The position numbers and the translations under genes are program-made. A stretch of 64,000 nucleotides of DNA from Microcoleus sp. bin38.metabat.b11b12b14.051 (GTDB taxonomy: Bacteria; Cyanobacteriota; Cyanobacteriia; Cyanobacteriales; Microcoleaceae): NCBI RefSeq assembly GCF_013299165.1, contig NZ_JAAFKD010000011.1, forward strand, positions 80,154 through 144,153, written 5' to 3'. The notes beneath the pieces were generated by a model. The model was not told where the DNA came from. It saw nothing but the letters and a program-made list of their open reading frames with translations, and searched no databases. Below, in pieces: positions 27,073 through 36,071 of this stretch (positions are counted from its first letter, which is position 1; every line of letters begins with the position of its first letter).

Positions 27073-27522
27073 CTACTCCACAATCCAAGGACTCAAACAA
27101 GGAGTCCAAGCACTCAATTCTTCAGGTTTAAACCAGAGACTAATTTCCTGATTCGCAGTTTCCACAGCATCAGAACCGTGAATAATATTGCGGCCCACAT
27201 TCACAGCTAAATCGCCGCGAATTGTTCCCGGTTCAGAATTTAGAGGATTTGTCGCGCCAATCATTTTTCTCGCAGAGGCCACAACGCCGTCACCTTCCCA
27301 CACCATCGCCACCATCGGCCCGGAAGTGATGAAGTCTACCAGTCCCGCAAAAAACGGTCTTTCTTTGTGCACGGCGTAATGCTGTTCGGCTAGTTCGCGA
27401 CTCGCCGTGATTAGCTTCATCCCAACTAGGGTAAAGCCCTTGGCTTCAAAACGACCGATAATTTCGCCGACGAGTCCGCGCTGTACTCCGTCGGGCTTAA
27501 TCGCTAAAAAAGTCCGTTCCAA
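27073..27522 (-). CDS. ndk: Nucleoside diphosphate kinase
   Basis: The 149-residue enzyme moves the gamma phosphate between nucleotides through a phosphohistidine. The signature NIIHGSDA with the active-site His near 115 and the N-terminal [20 protein letters not shown] are complete, as is [19 protein letters not shown]. Length is normal. It is monocistronic, with the large family B array just downstream. Confidence 0.97.
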   Translation of the reverse strand: MERTFLAIKPDGVQRGLVGEIIGRFEAKGFTLVGMKLITASRELAEQHYAVHKERPFFAGLVDFITSGPMVAMVWEGDGVVASARKMIGATNPLNSEPGTIRGDLAVNVGRNIIHGSDAVETANQEISLWFKPEELSAWTPCLSPWIVE

Positions 27523-27853
27523 GATTAACTCCTATTGTTTTCTTAACCGATCCAAAAGACAGAGTAGCTCACAATGCACCCAAAGGCAATTCTGAGAAGA
27601 CACAATTGTTATTTGGGAACTTGCGCGCAACCTTTATCTGTATTGTCCTCTTCGGCGCACCGAGAGCGCGAGCAGCAGCGACTCAAACTAATTTTTCTGC
27701 AAATCTCGATCGGCTAATTTACCTTAATATGATGCAAATCACAAGTTTCTGTGACTGCAAACACTTTTACCTATGATATTAAATACAAATACGTATGATA
27801 ACAAACACAATTAGTAATACTCAAAAACATACATAATTAACGAAGGTATAAAA
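27523..27853. promoter_or_regulatory. Divergent region between ndk and the gene at 27889
   Basis: No gene was seen. A TACGTA palindrome at 27790 lies in an AT-rich stretch 64 bases before the small leader frame, which recalls the TACGTA cluster at 24731-24788. The promoters of ndk (leftward) and of the hypothetical gene (rightward) must both be here. Confidence 0.35.
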
Positions 27854-27877
27854 ATGAGTAACAGCGCAGCAGGCTAG
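27854..27877 (+). CDS. Possible seven-codon leader frame
   Basis: ATG AGT AAC AGC GCA GCA GGC TAG, preceded by GAAGG at eight bases, ends 11 bases before the ATG of the next gene. It might couple or attenuate translation. It is too short to judge by coding statistics. Confidence 0.25.
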   Translation: MSNSAAG

Positions 27878-27888
27878 GGGAAAAAGCT

Positions 27889-28644
27889 ATGAGAGAGATT
27901 GTAGCATTTATTGCACAAAAAAAGCAAGAATTTGCCAAATTGCCGTTATTTGAATTTATGGCAAACAAACATATTCACCCTAATCAACGACTAATTTTTG
28001 CGCCTGTACTCGATCCTTTAGCGGTGGGATTGAGCGACTTAAACAAGTACGTCCTCCGAGAATCTTCAAGCAACAATATGGTTCAGGAACTGATTAACAA
28101 ATATACTTACAAAGAAAACTACTACTGGCAGCGGTATTTGCAACATCTAGAAACCTTGGGGTTCAACAACTTAATGAGTTACGGCGACTTCAGGCTGCTT
28201 TGGGGTCAAGAAACTCAAAAAACTCGATCGCTCTGTTCGGTGCTCGAACGCTACGCTTGGAATGCCTCTCCCATTCAAAAACTCGTGTTAGTGGAAGCCC
28301 TGGAAGCCACCGCCAGGGTTTTTTTTGAGGCGGCGCTGGAAGTGGTAATGGAATTACAGGAAATTATCAAAAAAGAATATGTTTATATGGGAGGAGGTTA
28401 TGTGGGTTTGGACACTCATTACATTTTAGATACACCGGAGATGTTGCAAGCTGTAACAGAGATAGAACTTACTGATGCGGAACGCCAAGCAGGTTTAGAA
28501 CTAGCACAAAATGTATTTGAACTGTTTACCGAAGCGATGAACGAACTCTTCGGACACAGCCAAACAAATTCTTGCAAGACTGTGCTGCAAGTATCCTCGA
28601 TTTCTGCCTTCGATCGCGCGCTCGACTTTTTGGACGTTTGTTAA
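27889..28644 (+). CDS. Hypothetical helical protein, possibly haem-oxygenase-like fold
   Basis: The 251-residue protein is predicted to be almost all helix, without signal peptide or membrane segments. An Asp-rich start (IFAPVLDPLAVGLSDLNKYV), the helix VEALEATARVFFEAALEVV, and later LDTHYILDTPE with the spacing H-x3-D-x2-E recall the metal-site helices of haem-oxygenase-like diiron oxidases. The match is by pattern only; alternatives are a TenA/PqqC-like protein or an unrelated bundle. GGGG lies about eight bases before the ATG. No partner gene is adjacent. Confidence 0.65.
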   Translation: MREIVAFIAQKKQEFAKLPLFEFMANKHIHPNQRLIFAPVLDPLAVGLSDLNKYVLRESSSNNMVQELINKYTYKENYYWQRYLQHLETLGFNNLMSYGDFRLLWGQETQKTRSLCSVLERYAWNASPIQKLVLVEALEATARVFFEAALEVVMELQEIIKKEYVYMGGGYVGLDTHYILDTPEMLQAVTEIELTDAERQAGLELAQNVFELFTEAMNELFGHSQTNSCKTVLQVSSISAFDRALDFLDVC

Positions 28645-28739
28645 GCTATTGTGGATTGATATTTTGGGCGGGCTGCCCACCCCACAATAGTTTAAATAAA
28701 CATAATTGTCAGGATTATAATGCACAATGGCTTAAGGAT

Positions 28740-29849
28740 TTAAACAATCACTAAATTATCTCGATGTACGGCAGTTTCTACGCCTGCATAGCCTAAAATT
28801 TCAGCAATTTTATCCGACTTGCAACCCTGGATTTGTCTCAACTCTAAACTGCTATAATTTACAAGTCCCCTCGCAATTTGCTTGCCTTCTCCGTCGCACA
28901 ACTGCACAGAATCATCAGCTTGAAATTCTCCTTCTACTCGATCAATTCCCGCAGCTAACAGCGATTTTCCGCGGTGGAAAATTGCCTTGACAGCACCCGC
29001 ATCTAAATACAGTTTTCCGGCGGGAATTAAGACGTTGGCTATCCAGTGTTTTCTAGCGTTTACTGGGCGCGGTTGCGGCTCGAATTGAGTACCTATCGAC
29101 TCTCCGTTGAGTATTTTCTCGATATTACCAGGAAAACAGCCGTTGGTGATGACTGTCCGCACTCCCGATGCTGTGGCGATTCTCGCCGCTTCAATTTTTG
29201 TCACCATTCCGCCGGTTCCCCAACCGCTGCGGGAATCTCCTGTTTGCACGTCTAATGCTGTGAGTTGTGCCATACTTTCTACGAGGGCGATCGGCTGTGC
29301 GTCGGGATTGCTGCGCGGATCTGCTGAATACAGCCGATCGACATCCGTGAGCACAAACAACCAATCTGCTTCTACCAAACTCGCTACTAGCGCCGAAAGC
29401 GTGTCGTTATCGCCAAATTTGAGCTCGTCTACCGCTACAGTATCGTTTTCGTTGACGATCGGAATTACGCCCAATCTCAGCAGTTGTTGAAACGTATTGT
29501 AAGCGTTAACATAGCCGTTGCGCTGCACCAAATCGCCCCTAGTGAGCAATACTTGGGCGATCGGCTGTTGTAGAGTTGTGAACAAGTCATCGTACACCCG
29601 CATCAGCCGCCCTTGTCCCACGGCGGCCACAGCCTGCTTCAGAGCGATATTTCGCGGGCGTTCCGTCAAGCCCAAGCGCGCGCAGCCCACACCCACCGCA
29701 CCGGAAGAAACCAACACTACTCGATGTCCTTGCTGCCGCAAACCCGCTAAAATTTCGACTAATGCAGCAATAGTTGACAGAGCTAAGTTTCCGGTAGTCG
29801 ATCGAGTCAGCGTCGAAGTTCCTATTTTAACAACAATAGTTTGAGTCAT
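28740..29849 (-). CDS. proB: Glutamate 5-kinase
   Basis: First enzyme of proline synthesis, making gamma-glutamyl phosphate from glutamate and ATP. The amino-acid kinase domain (about 1-260) shows [29 protein letters not shown] as [20 protein letters not shown], and [16 protein letters not shown]-terminal PUA domain (about 275-365) is present, as in the long form of the enzyme subject to proline feedback. Length 369 is standard. It is the last gene in the leftward series ruvX-DUF3727-mltG-yqeG-proB, separated from yqeG by a 380-base repeat region. Confidence 0.96.
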   Translation of the reverse strand: MTQTIVVKIGTSTLTRSTTGNLALSTIAALVEILAGLRQQGHRVVLVSSGAVGVGCARLGLTERPRNIALKQAVAAVGQGRLMRVYDDLFTTLQQPIAQVLLTRGDLVQRNGYVNAYNTFQQLLRLGVIPIVNENDTVAVDELKFGDNDTLSALVASLVEADWLFVLTDVDRLYSADPRSNPDAQPIALVESMAQLTALDVQTGDSRSGWGTGGMVTKIEAARIATASGVRTVITNGCFPGNIEKILNGESIGTQFEPQPRPVNARKHWIANVLIPAGKLYLDAGAVKAIFHRGKSLLAAGIDRVEGEFQADDSVQLCDGEGKQIARGLVNYSSLELRQIQGCKSDKIAEILGYAGVETAVHRDNLVIV

Positions 29850-30230
29850 TAGTCAGTTGTCAGTTGTCAGTTGTCAGTTGTCAGTGGTTAGTGGTCGGTA
29901 GTCAGTGGTCAGTTGTTAGTGGTCAGTTGTCAGTTGTTAGTGGTCAGTTGTCAGTGGTCGGTAGTCAGTGGTTACTGATTATTGGGATATCTTCAACAAT
30001 AACAAATAACAATTACCAACTGCCAACTGCTTTCGGAGTCAACTGTCAACTGTCAACTGTCAACTATCAACTGCTTTCGGAGTCAACTGTCAACTGTCAA
30101 CTGTCAACTCTTCGACTCCCCTCGACTTCGCGGGCGGGCAAGTCGCGAGCGCGCTCTTCTGTCAACCCCTCGACTCCGCGGGCGGGCTCTTCTGCCAACT
30201 GCCAACTGTCAACTGTCAACTGTCAACTGA
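29850..30230. repeat. Dense heptamer repeat region between yqeG and proB
   Basis: CAGTTGT and CAGTGGT units fill 29853-29975, the reverse-complement unit CAACTGT fills 30028-30110 and 30195-30230, so the two halves can pair. Between them 30119-30190 holds two copies of a G/C-rich block (CTCGACTTCGCGGGCGGGC and CTCGACTCCGCGGGCGGGC), also seen inverted at 22092-22137. A long open frame across it (29864-30346) is an artefact. Confidence 0.92.
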
Positions 30231-30752
30231 CTACTTTCTGCTATCAAGAGAAGCCCCTAAAGCTTCAGATACCCAAACTTCAAAAGAGCGCACCGGATAT
30301 TTGCGTACCGCATAGGCAGCATCCACCATTGGCTCAACTAAAATAGTAAACATACCCAAACGATTGCCTGCCAAAACATCAGTAAAAAGTCGATCGCCCA
30401 CCATCGCCACCTGTTCCACCGGCAAATTCATCGCCGTCACTGCTGTTCGCAACTTGCGGCGCGACGGCTTACCCGCACCAGTAATGTAAGGTAGATTCAA
30501 AGATTGAGCAATTCGACCGATCCGAGTTTCGCTTAAATTATTGCTCGCTAGCCACAGCGATACTATCGGTTTAATTTCTTCCACCCACAGGCTGAGTTCC
30601 TCAGAAGCATTCATTGCTGTAATGGGAACTAGAGTTTCATCCACATCCAACACTAATCCTTTGATCTGATATTTCTCCAGAATATCGGAAGTTAAATTTA
30701 CGATCGAGTCGCCTAAAACTAAGTCAGGCTGTAGTAGTTTACCCCAAGTCAT
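30231..30752 (-). CDS. YqeG-family HAD phosphatase
   Basis: The 173-residue protein belongs to the HAD IIIA group: motif I DVDETLVP with the nucleophile Asp, motif II around WLASNN, motif III lysine in GAGKPSRRKL and motif IV MVGDRLFTDVLAGNRLG. Relatives in yeast and mitochondria (Gep4) dephosphorylate phosphatidylglycerophosphate, and the same role in phosphatidylglycerol synthesis is likely in cyanobacteria, where this lipid is essential for photosystems; this last step is inference. It lies downstream of mltG on the same strand. Confidence 0.9.
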   Translation of the reverse strand: MTWGKLLQPDLVLGDSIVNLTSDILEKYQIKGLVLDVDETLVPITAMNASEELSLWVEEIKPIVSLWLASNNLSETRIGRIAQSLNLPYITGAGKPSRRKLRTAVTAMNLPVEQVAMVGDRLFTDVLAGNRLGMFTILVEPMVDAAYAVRKYPVRSFEVWVSEALGASLDSRK

Positions 30753-30754
30753 AA

Positions 30755-30796
30755 TGATTTTAGATTTTAGATTTTAGATTTTAGATTTTAGATTGA
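30755..30796. repeat. TTTTAGA heptamer repeat
   Basis: Five to six copies of TTTTAGA directly upstream of the yqeG start. The same unit is at 33764-33835 and 63037-63079 and inverted at 23420-23450. Confidence 0.9.
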
Positions 30797-30909
30797 GAAA
30801 TAAGACATGGAAAGTTCAACATTGAGAAAGTAAAAAATCAAAAGTCAATAATTCTGACTTTGGCTTTGTAACTTTTGACTTTTTACTTATGTATTGCTCC
30901 GACCGCAAT

Positions 30910-32034
30910 CTATTGACCCGATCGCACTTTCTGGTCAACTTGAGCCACAGCAGCATCGTGTTCAGCCTGAGTGCGGCTGAAAATGTGAGTGCCGTCGTAG
31001 CGAGCCATAAAATACAGGTATTCTGTATTTTCAGGAGCCAGAGTCGCTTCCAGACTGGGGATTCCCGGAGCTGCAATGGGAGTTGGTGGCAGCCCTACAT
31101 TCATATAAGTATTGTAGGGAGAAGGCGTTTCCACCTGCTTAAAAGTTAGAGGTTTTTCCTTAGTTTGCCTGATGCCGAGGGCGTATTCCACGGTCGGATC
31201 GGAACCCAGCTTCATACCCTTATTCAAGCGGCTGGTAAACACCCCAGCAATGCGATGCCGCTCAGAAGCAACCACAGCTTCTTTTTCCACAATACTCGCC
31301 AACGTTACCCACTCTTTTAATGACAGCTTAGTATTGTTCTGATTTTTTTGAAAGACCGGCAAAGCTATCCGCTCGAAACGGCCGAGCATTTGTTTGATGA
31401 CAGCTTGCGGGCTGACGGCATCGCCGTCTAACTGATAAGTATCCGGGTACAAAAACCCTTCCAAATGAGGCAGGCCGCTCGGCAGCCAAGGGTACTCAGC
31501 GTAGGGAACTTGACTCGCCGCCGCCATAAAATCCTTAGCCGGGAAAAAACCTTGCGCTTCAAAATAAGCGCTCATTTGTTGCAGCGACCACCCTTCGGGA
31601 ATCGTGAAACTCTGCTGTACAACTTCACCCTGCCAAATTTTCCCAGCAACCACACTCAGGGGCTGAGTCGGTGACAGTTGGTAAGTTCCGGCTTTAAAAC
31701 CTCCGTCGCGGTTTTGCAGCGTCAACCAGCGGGCCCACATATTCCATGCCCCTGCCGATCGAATTAAGCCAGCGGCCTCTAAATCCTGCCCGATTTTTTG
31801 ACTGGAAGTACCGGGGGGGATTTGGATAGAAACAGCACCATCCTTTCCCGGGGAATTTGACGTTTCAACCCCTTTAGGGGGCGCCGAAGCCCAGCTCCAC
31901 CAAGCCCAGCCTTGCCAAGCGCCAATTCCCCAAATTGCCGGCAGCAAAGCCAGATAAAACAACCATTTAGAAACTTGCCGAGTACCCTTTCGGCTCTCGC
32001 GCGCGCTGCCTTTTGTCAGTTGTTCTTTACTCAT
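30910..32034 (-). CDS. mltG: Endolytic murein transglycosylase MltG (YceG)
   Basis: The 374-residue inner-membrane enzyme cuts nascent glycan strands and sets their length. A basic N-terminus is followed by one membrane segment (about 24-45), a LysM-like part (VSIQIPPGTSSQKIGQDLEAAGLI) and the YceG domain with LEGFLYPDTY and the catalytic glutamate near residue 250 in SIVEKEA; PYNTYMNVGLPPTPIAAPG closes the active site. All family features are present. Together with DUF3727 and ruvX upstream and yqeG downstream it makes a leftward gene series. Confidence 0.94.
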   Translation of the reverse strand: MSKEQLTKGSARESRKGTRQVSKWLFYLALLPAIWGIGAWQGWAWWSWASAPPKGVETSNSPGKDGAVSIQIPPGTSSQKIGQDLEAAGLIRSAGAWNMWARWLTLQNRDGGFKAGTYQLSPTQPLSVVAGKIWQGEVVQQSFTIPEGWSLQQMSAYFEAQGFFPAKDFMAAASQVPYAEYPWLPSGLPHLEGFLYPDTYQLDGDAVSPQAVIKQMLGRFERIALPVFQKNQNNTKLSLKEWVTLASIVEKEAVVASERHRIAGVFTSRLNKGMKLGSDPTVEYALGIRQTKEKPLTFKQVETPSPYNTYMNVGLPPTPIAAPGIPSLEATLAPENTEYLYFMARYDGTHIFSRTQAEHDAAVAQVDQKVRSGQ

Positions 32035-32409
32035 AGTCCCTTGTCCTCGATAAGCGCCAATTAACTAACGACTAATCACTAATCACGGCCCACGCGATCG
32101 ATACGGGCCCCGACACGAGCGTCAGCATCGATTCCCAAATCTTAGACCAAAGTTACGGATGCCAGATTCATCTGTTGAGTAAATCTCTCATTCTTTAATC
32201 TAAAATCGACTTACCTGCGATTGATGACCTAAAAGTTACAGATACCAGCCCTTTAAAAAACCCCATCCACGCGGCAGAATTGAACAGCCAGAGCTGACAG
32301 GGCAGAGGGGGCCATATCGAAAAAGTTCGATCGACCTAGCAGTTTACTATCTTATAAAATAGTCAAAGATTCTGCTTGTTGCCTCATGCCTTGTGCCTGC
32401 AATTAATAT
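32035..32409. other. Intergenic region between DUF3727 gene and mltG
   Basis: About 375 bases with no gene, tRNA or repeat array. It contains a few short inverted sequences and GCGATCG-type sites. mltG may therefore have its own promoter here. Confidence 0.4.
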
Positions 32410-32985
32410 CTAATCAAGCTCATCAAAGAACTGGTCTTCCAGCATGGGCAACATCGGTTCCAGCCTTTGGAACTCTTCTTCCGAGAGCAATTCAGGCTTG
32501 CCGTCATCATTCATTCGAGCCAAAATAAAGAACGGATCGAGAGGTGTATAGATGGCATATTCCTGTTCTTCGTGATAGAAGCTGGTCAACCACATCAGTT
32601 CCTCAAACTCCGACTCCTCATCAGGATCGGCATTAGGCTCCAAATCCTCGTCGGGAAATTCCGGCAATTCGCCAACCACAGTCAGCGTCACCGCCGTGCG
32701 CCGGAGCGTCAAATTCTGCTCTTGCAGGACAACTCTAGCAGTATCAAAAATTTGGTCTATTTCGGTCTCGTCTTCTACAGGAATTGCTGCTTCGTCGGCG
32801 TCGTCTCCGTGCCAAGTAAAAATTTCTACGGGAGAGTCGATCGGCAGCAGCAAAGCGTATTCTTGACCTTCTAAGTTCATCGAATATTCTATATTGCAAG
32901 TCAGCGATCGCCCAAGTTCATCCGTCAGGGTGACGGACTCTTGATTGGAACTGCCATTCTCTTTGCGGTATGGGGATGAGGACAT
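32410..32985 (-). CDS. DUF3727 domain protein
   Basis: From the ATG at 32985 the protein has 191 residues and is very acidic. Two modules follow each other: VTLTDELGRSLTCNIEYSM...EYALLLPIDSPVEIF, and EELMWLTSFYHEEQEYAIYTPLDPFFILAR, each like the small DUF1292 fold; the DUF3727 name covers the cyanobacterial and plastid form. No catalytic residues are evident. The frame is open upstream to 33087, but that part has low-quality composition and is not conserved in style, so the shorter form is chosen. The 305 bases between it and ruvX hold no visible gene. Confidence 0.82.
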   Translation of the reverse strand: MSSSPYRKENGSSNQESVTLTDELGRSLTCNIEYSMNLEGQEYALLLPIDSPVEIFTWHGDDADEAAIPVEDETEIDQIFDTARVVLQEQNLTLRRTAVTLTVVGELPEFPDEDLEPNADPDEESEFEELMWLTSFYHEEQEYAIYTPLDPFFILARMNDDGKPELLSEEEFQRLEPMLPMLEDQFFDELD

Positions 32986-33290
32986 CGCGTGTATCTTTTT
33001 TTCCGTCAATAATTCAGTAATGTTGGCTTGACAATTAGGAGTTTTCGTGGCGATATTCTGGTCGATCGGGCGATCGCCAGTCCACAAGCTTAAACCGCGA
33101 GACTCGCGGCATTTTCCGCCTGCGACGAGTGCAGCGTTTAAATCTCGGTTGAGTCCGCAAGCGACACTCAGGAAAAATCACAATTTTGTGCTTCTTCAGT
33201 ATCGAGGGTACAGCGGAATTTTCTCTCCTCTGTCAACGGTTACAGGCGTGCGTAGCAAACTTGCACAACTAGGATATCACGCCTGTGTTA

Positions 33291-33752
33291 CTACCTATCG
33301 GGATTGGGAATTGCGGCTATCTTTTGCCTCCGCTCGTCCAACCACTGCTGCAAAATCATGGCTGCTGCTTTGCGATCGATCAAACCCTTATTTCGCGAGG
33401 GCGACATCCCTTGAGCTTGGATCAATTCCTCGGCGCCCACAGAAGTCAGGCGCTCGTCGGCGTATTCTAGCGGCAGCTCTAAGGCGGAGGCGATGCGACT
33501 GGCGTATTTCTGGACTTGTCGGGCTTGAGCGCCGACTTCTCCATTCAGCGAGTAGGGCAACCCTGCCACCAAAATTTGCACTCTCCGCTCTTGCACGAGC
33601 TCTCTGAGATAAGCTACATCTCGATCGAAGGACGATCGTACCAGAGTAGTAATCCCTGTAGCGATTAAACCAGTGCCGTCACACCCGGCGATGCCGACTC
33701 GTTTGCTGCCGATATCTAATCCCAGGGCTGAAATCCATAATTTGTTGGACAT
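33291..33752 (-). CDS. ruvX: Holliday junction resolvase-like protein RuvX/YqgF
   Basis: The 153-residue RNase H-fold nuclease has the three acidic positions of the family: Asp in ALGLDIGSKRVGIA, Glu in YADERLTSV, and Asp in GLIDRKAAAMIL. YqgF proteins act on Holliday junctions or in 16S rRNA 5' processing; which role applies here cannot be told. It is the first gene of the leftward series toward proB, and it has a heptamer repeat immediately before its start codon. Confidence 0.93.
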   Translation of the reverse strand: MSNKLWISALGLDIGSKRVGIAGCDGTGLIATGITTLVRSSFDRDVAYLRELVQERRVQILVAGLPYSLNGEVGAQARQVQKYASRIASALELPLEYADERLTSVGAEELIQAQGMSPSRNKGLIDRKAAAMILQQWLDERRQKIAAIPNPDR

Positions 33753-33763
33753 TAATCTATCGA

Positions 33764-33835
33764 TTTTAGATTTTAGATTTTAGATTTTAGATTTGCGCTT
33801 TTAGGTTTTAGATTTGCGCTTTTAGATTTTAGATT
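33764..33835. repeat. TTTTAGA heptamer repeat
   Basis: About eight units, two broken by GCGC, directly upstream of the ruvX start. Confidence 0.9.
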
Positions 33836-34357
33836 TACTTCTTTCTTACTTAGCAAAATATTTTTTTAACGAACCGCGAAGGCGCGAAAAACGCGAAGGA
33901 AGAAGGGAAGAAGTTGAGTTTTTAAAGGTTTGTAGTGAGGACTTCAGTCCGCTCTTTCATAAGGACTAAAGTCCTCACTACAAACCTTTAATTGAGCGGA
34001 AATTTAGATTTACTTCTTTCTTACTTAGCAAAATATTTTTTTAACGAACCGCGAAGACACGAAAAACGCGAAGGAATAAGGGAAGAAGTTGAGTTTTTAA
34101 AGGTTTGTAGTGAGGACTTCAGTCCGCAGAATAAGAAGGACTAAAGTCCTCACTACAAACCTTTAATTGAGCGGAAATTTAGATTTACTTCTTTCTTACT
34201 TAGCAAAATATTTTTTTAACGAACCGCGAAGACACGAAAAACGCGAAGGAAGAAGGGAAGAAGTGGAGTTTTTTGGGTTTGTAGTGAGGACTTTAGTCCT
34301 CTGATTTATGCGGACTAAAGTCCTCACTACAAACCGTTAATTGACCGGACATTATAT
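33835..34357. repeat. Three tandem copies of a 175-bp composite repeat
   Basis: TTACTTCTTTCTTACTTAGC starts at 33835, 34010 and 34185, a step of 175. Each copy holds AACGAACCGCGAAGACACG and, at its end, a complete family A hairpin (GTTTGTAGTGAGGACTTCAG and inverted arm). The loops of the hairpins differ while the stems agree. It fills the gap between ruvX and the GNAT gene. Confidence 0.94.
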
Positions 34358-34370
34358 CAGGAATTAGGTC

Positions 34371-35690
34371 TTATTCTTGGGCGTCGCCGTCGATCGGCAA
34401 CTCCGGCAAATAAGGAGGCAAAGTGCTGCTAGCATCTGTTGCTGCTGATTCGGGATTTTGGCCGTTCAAAGGGTTAAGTCGATCGGCTTGATTTTTTCCT
34501 GAGTCCAACAAAAACGGCTTAATCTCAGACGACGCGGGCCCTGCTGGGGCTTCTGGGGCCATGGGGCCGAGCCAGGACATCCGTCCGGGTACGGGTTTGC
34601 GAGTTGGCTGGAAGCTCTGCAACACTTCTGATAGCTGGAGTCCTTCGAGGGAGACTAACTTGGACTCGCGCAATTTGTGCCACACCGATCGCGACATCAG
34701 CAAGGTGTGTTCTAGACGCACGGCTCCAAATTGCTCTAAATAAGCTTCCCGTTCGGGTTGGTAGTCGGCGGAAGCCAGTTGCAGGCTTTGAACTGGGAAA
34801 TCTTGAACGAGCCGCGCCATCTGGGACAGCAGTTCTGGGTACAGCCAAGTGTAGGCCGGGTGTACGGTTAGCTGGGCGACGTGCGGCTGCTGGCCGTTGC
34901 GGGATAGCTGCACCTGAAAATAGCCGATCGCAGCTTTCCGCTGCGGTTCAAACACGTAGGCGGTGACTACTTCTGTTTTTCCCAGCCACTGTCTGACACC
35001 TTCAAATAAAGCGCCGAAAAAACTGGTTTTGAAATCTTGAATGTGCCGATCGAATACTTGACGCACTAAGGGCGGCATGGATGCGGTATCGAGTTGGTAC
35101 AGCAATTGAGCGTCCGCGTTGCTGACCGGCAGCAGGTTGGGCAAATCTGGCGTCGAGTTGGCCATTTCTTGGAGGCGTTCGGGGGCGATCGTCCAGTAAG
35201 TCATCTGCGCCAAAGGCTGAAACCCGTTCTGACGGTACAAAGCCAGGGAAGTTTTATCCCCGACATTCACCTCCAGCAGCCACGTGCGCGCCTCGCAGAC
35301 TGCCTCGAAGCAGTACCGCATCAGCATCGAACCAATGCCTTTGCTGCGGGCTTCTGGGTCTACTCCGACGCGATCGATCCGCCAAGTGCTGCGGGTGCGG
35401 TTAAACGGAGAAATCTGAATTATCCCCTTAACTGCACCTTCTTCTTCGGCAACGTGGGCGCGGAACAGAGACTGGCCAGGGTTGGGAAACCAGCTAAACA
35501 GCTTTAGCAGTCCGTACCAGCGACGAATCTGCTGCAACTTTTTACCTAGTATTAAGTCGCAGCTTGCGCCCTTGCGGTTTTCTGGTGCGTCGGCTGTTTC
35601 CGCGCACAGTTGTTCCATCGCCTCGATGTCGCGGTACTGAAACGGGCGAATTACAACCTGGTTTTGGTTCTGGGAGGTAAATGAAGTCAT
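34371..35690 (-). CDS. GNAT-family N-acetyltransferase with C-terminal extension
   Basis: The 439-residue protein starts with a GNAT domain (about 10-170) whose acetyl-CoA loop reads VDPEARSKGIGSMLM, followed by LLEVNVGDKTSLALYRQNGF. Residues about 185-365 form a second, weaker GNAT-like half (AQLTVHPAYTWLYPELLSQMARL), and the last 75 residues are Pro/Ser-rich and probably disordered. The substrate is unknown. It lies upstream of ruvX on the same strand, separated by the 175-bp repeat array. Confidence 0.85.
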   Translation of the reverse strand: MTSFTSQNQNQVVIRPFQYRDIEAMEQLCAETADAPENRKGASCDLILGKKLQQIRRWYGLLKLFSWFPNPGQSLFRAHVAEEEGAVKGIIQISPFNRTRSTWRIDRVGVDPEARSKGIGSMLMRYCFEAVCEARTWLLEVNVGDKTSLALYRQNGFQPLAQMTYWTIAPERLQEMANSTPDLPNLLPVSNADAQLLYQLDTASMPPLVRQVFDRHIQDFKTSFFGALFEGVRQWLGKTEVVTAYVFEPQRKAAIGYFQVQLSRNGQQPHVAQLTVHPAYTWLYPELLSQMARLVQDFPVQSLQLASADYQPEREAYLEQFGAVRLEHTLLMSRSVWHKLRESKLVSLEGLQLSEVLQSFQPTRKPVPGRMSWLGPMAPEAPAGPASSEIKPFLLDSGKNQADRLNPLNGQNPESAATDASSTLPPYLPELPIDGDAQE

Positions 35691-35714
35691 ATAGCAATTC
35701 TCAAGTGAGGTATA

Positions 35715-35826
35715 AATTGATAATTGGTAATTGGTTATTGGTAATTGGTAATTGGTAATTTTACCCAGAGCTAAGTCTAAGGGCGGTCATTTGTCAGTTG
35801 TCATTTTTCAGTTGTCAGTTGTCAGT
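35715..35826. repeat. Heptamer repeats, TAATTGG then CAGTTGT
   Basis: About six copies of TAATTGG (35715-35762) and four of CAGTTGT-type units (35792-35826) lie upstream of the GNAT start. The remaining 245 bases to 36071 hold no gene. Confidence 0.85.
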
Positions 35827-36071
35827 TTTTGGCAAATCCCTCACTAATTTTGAGAAGAGTGATAGAAACAAATAGGATAGGACACTACAATTGAAAATTA
35901 AATGTCTTCTTGAAGAAAGAGGAAGAGTTAGGCAAGTTTTTAGTTGAAAATTGGCGACTTGTGAATTCAAAACTTATAACTCATAACTCTTAATTCTTCT
36001 CTCTTTCTTGCTGGATATAAAGTTAAAAACTTTAAATCACTTTTTCGACTGTTTAATTTTCAGTTGTCAGC

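Noticed and set aside
29864-30346. 160-residue open frame
   Set aside because: Runs through heptamer repeats and overlaps the 3' end of yqeG on the other strand.
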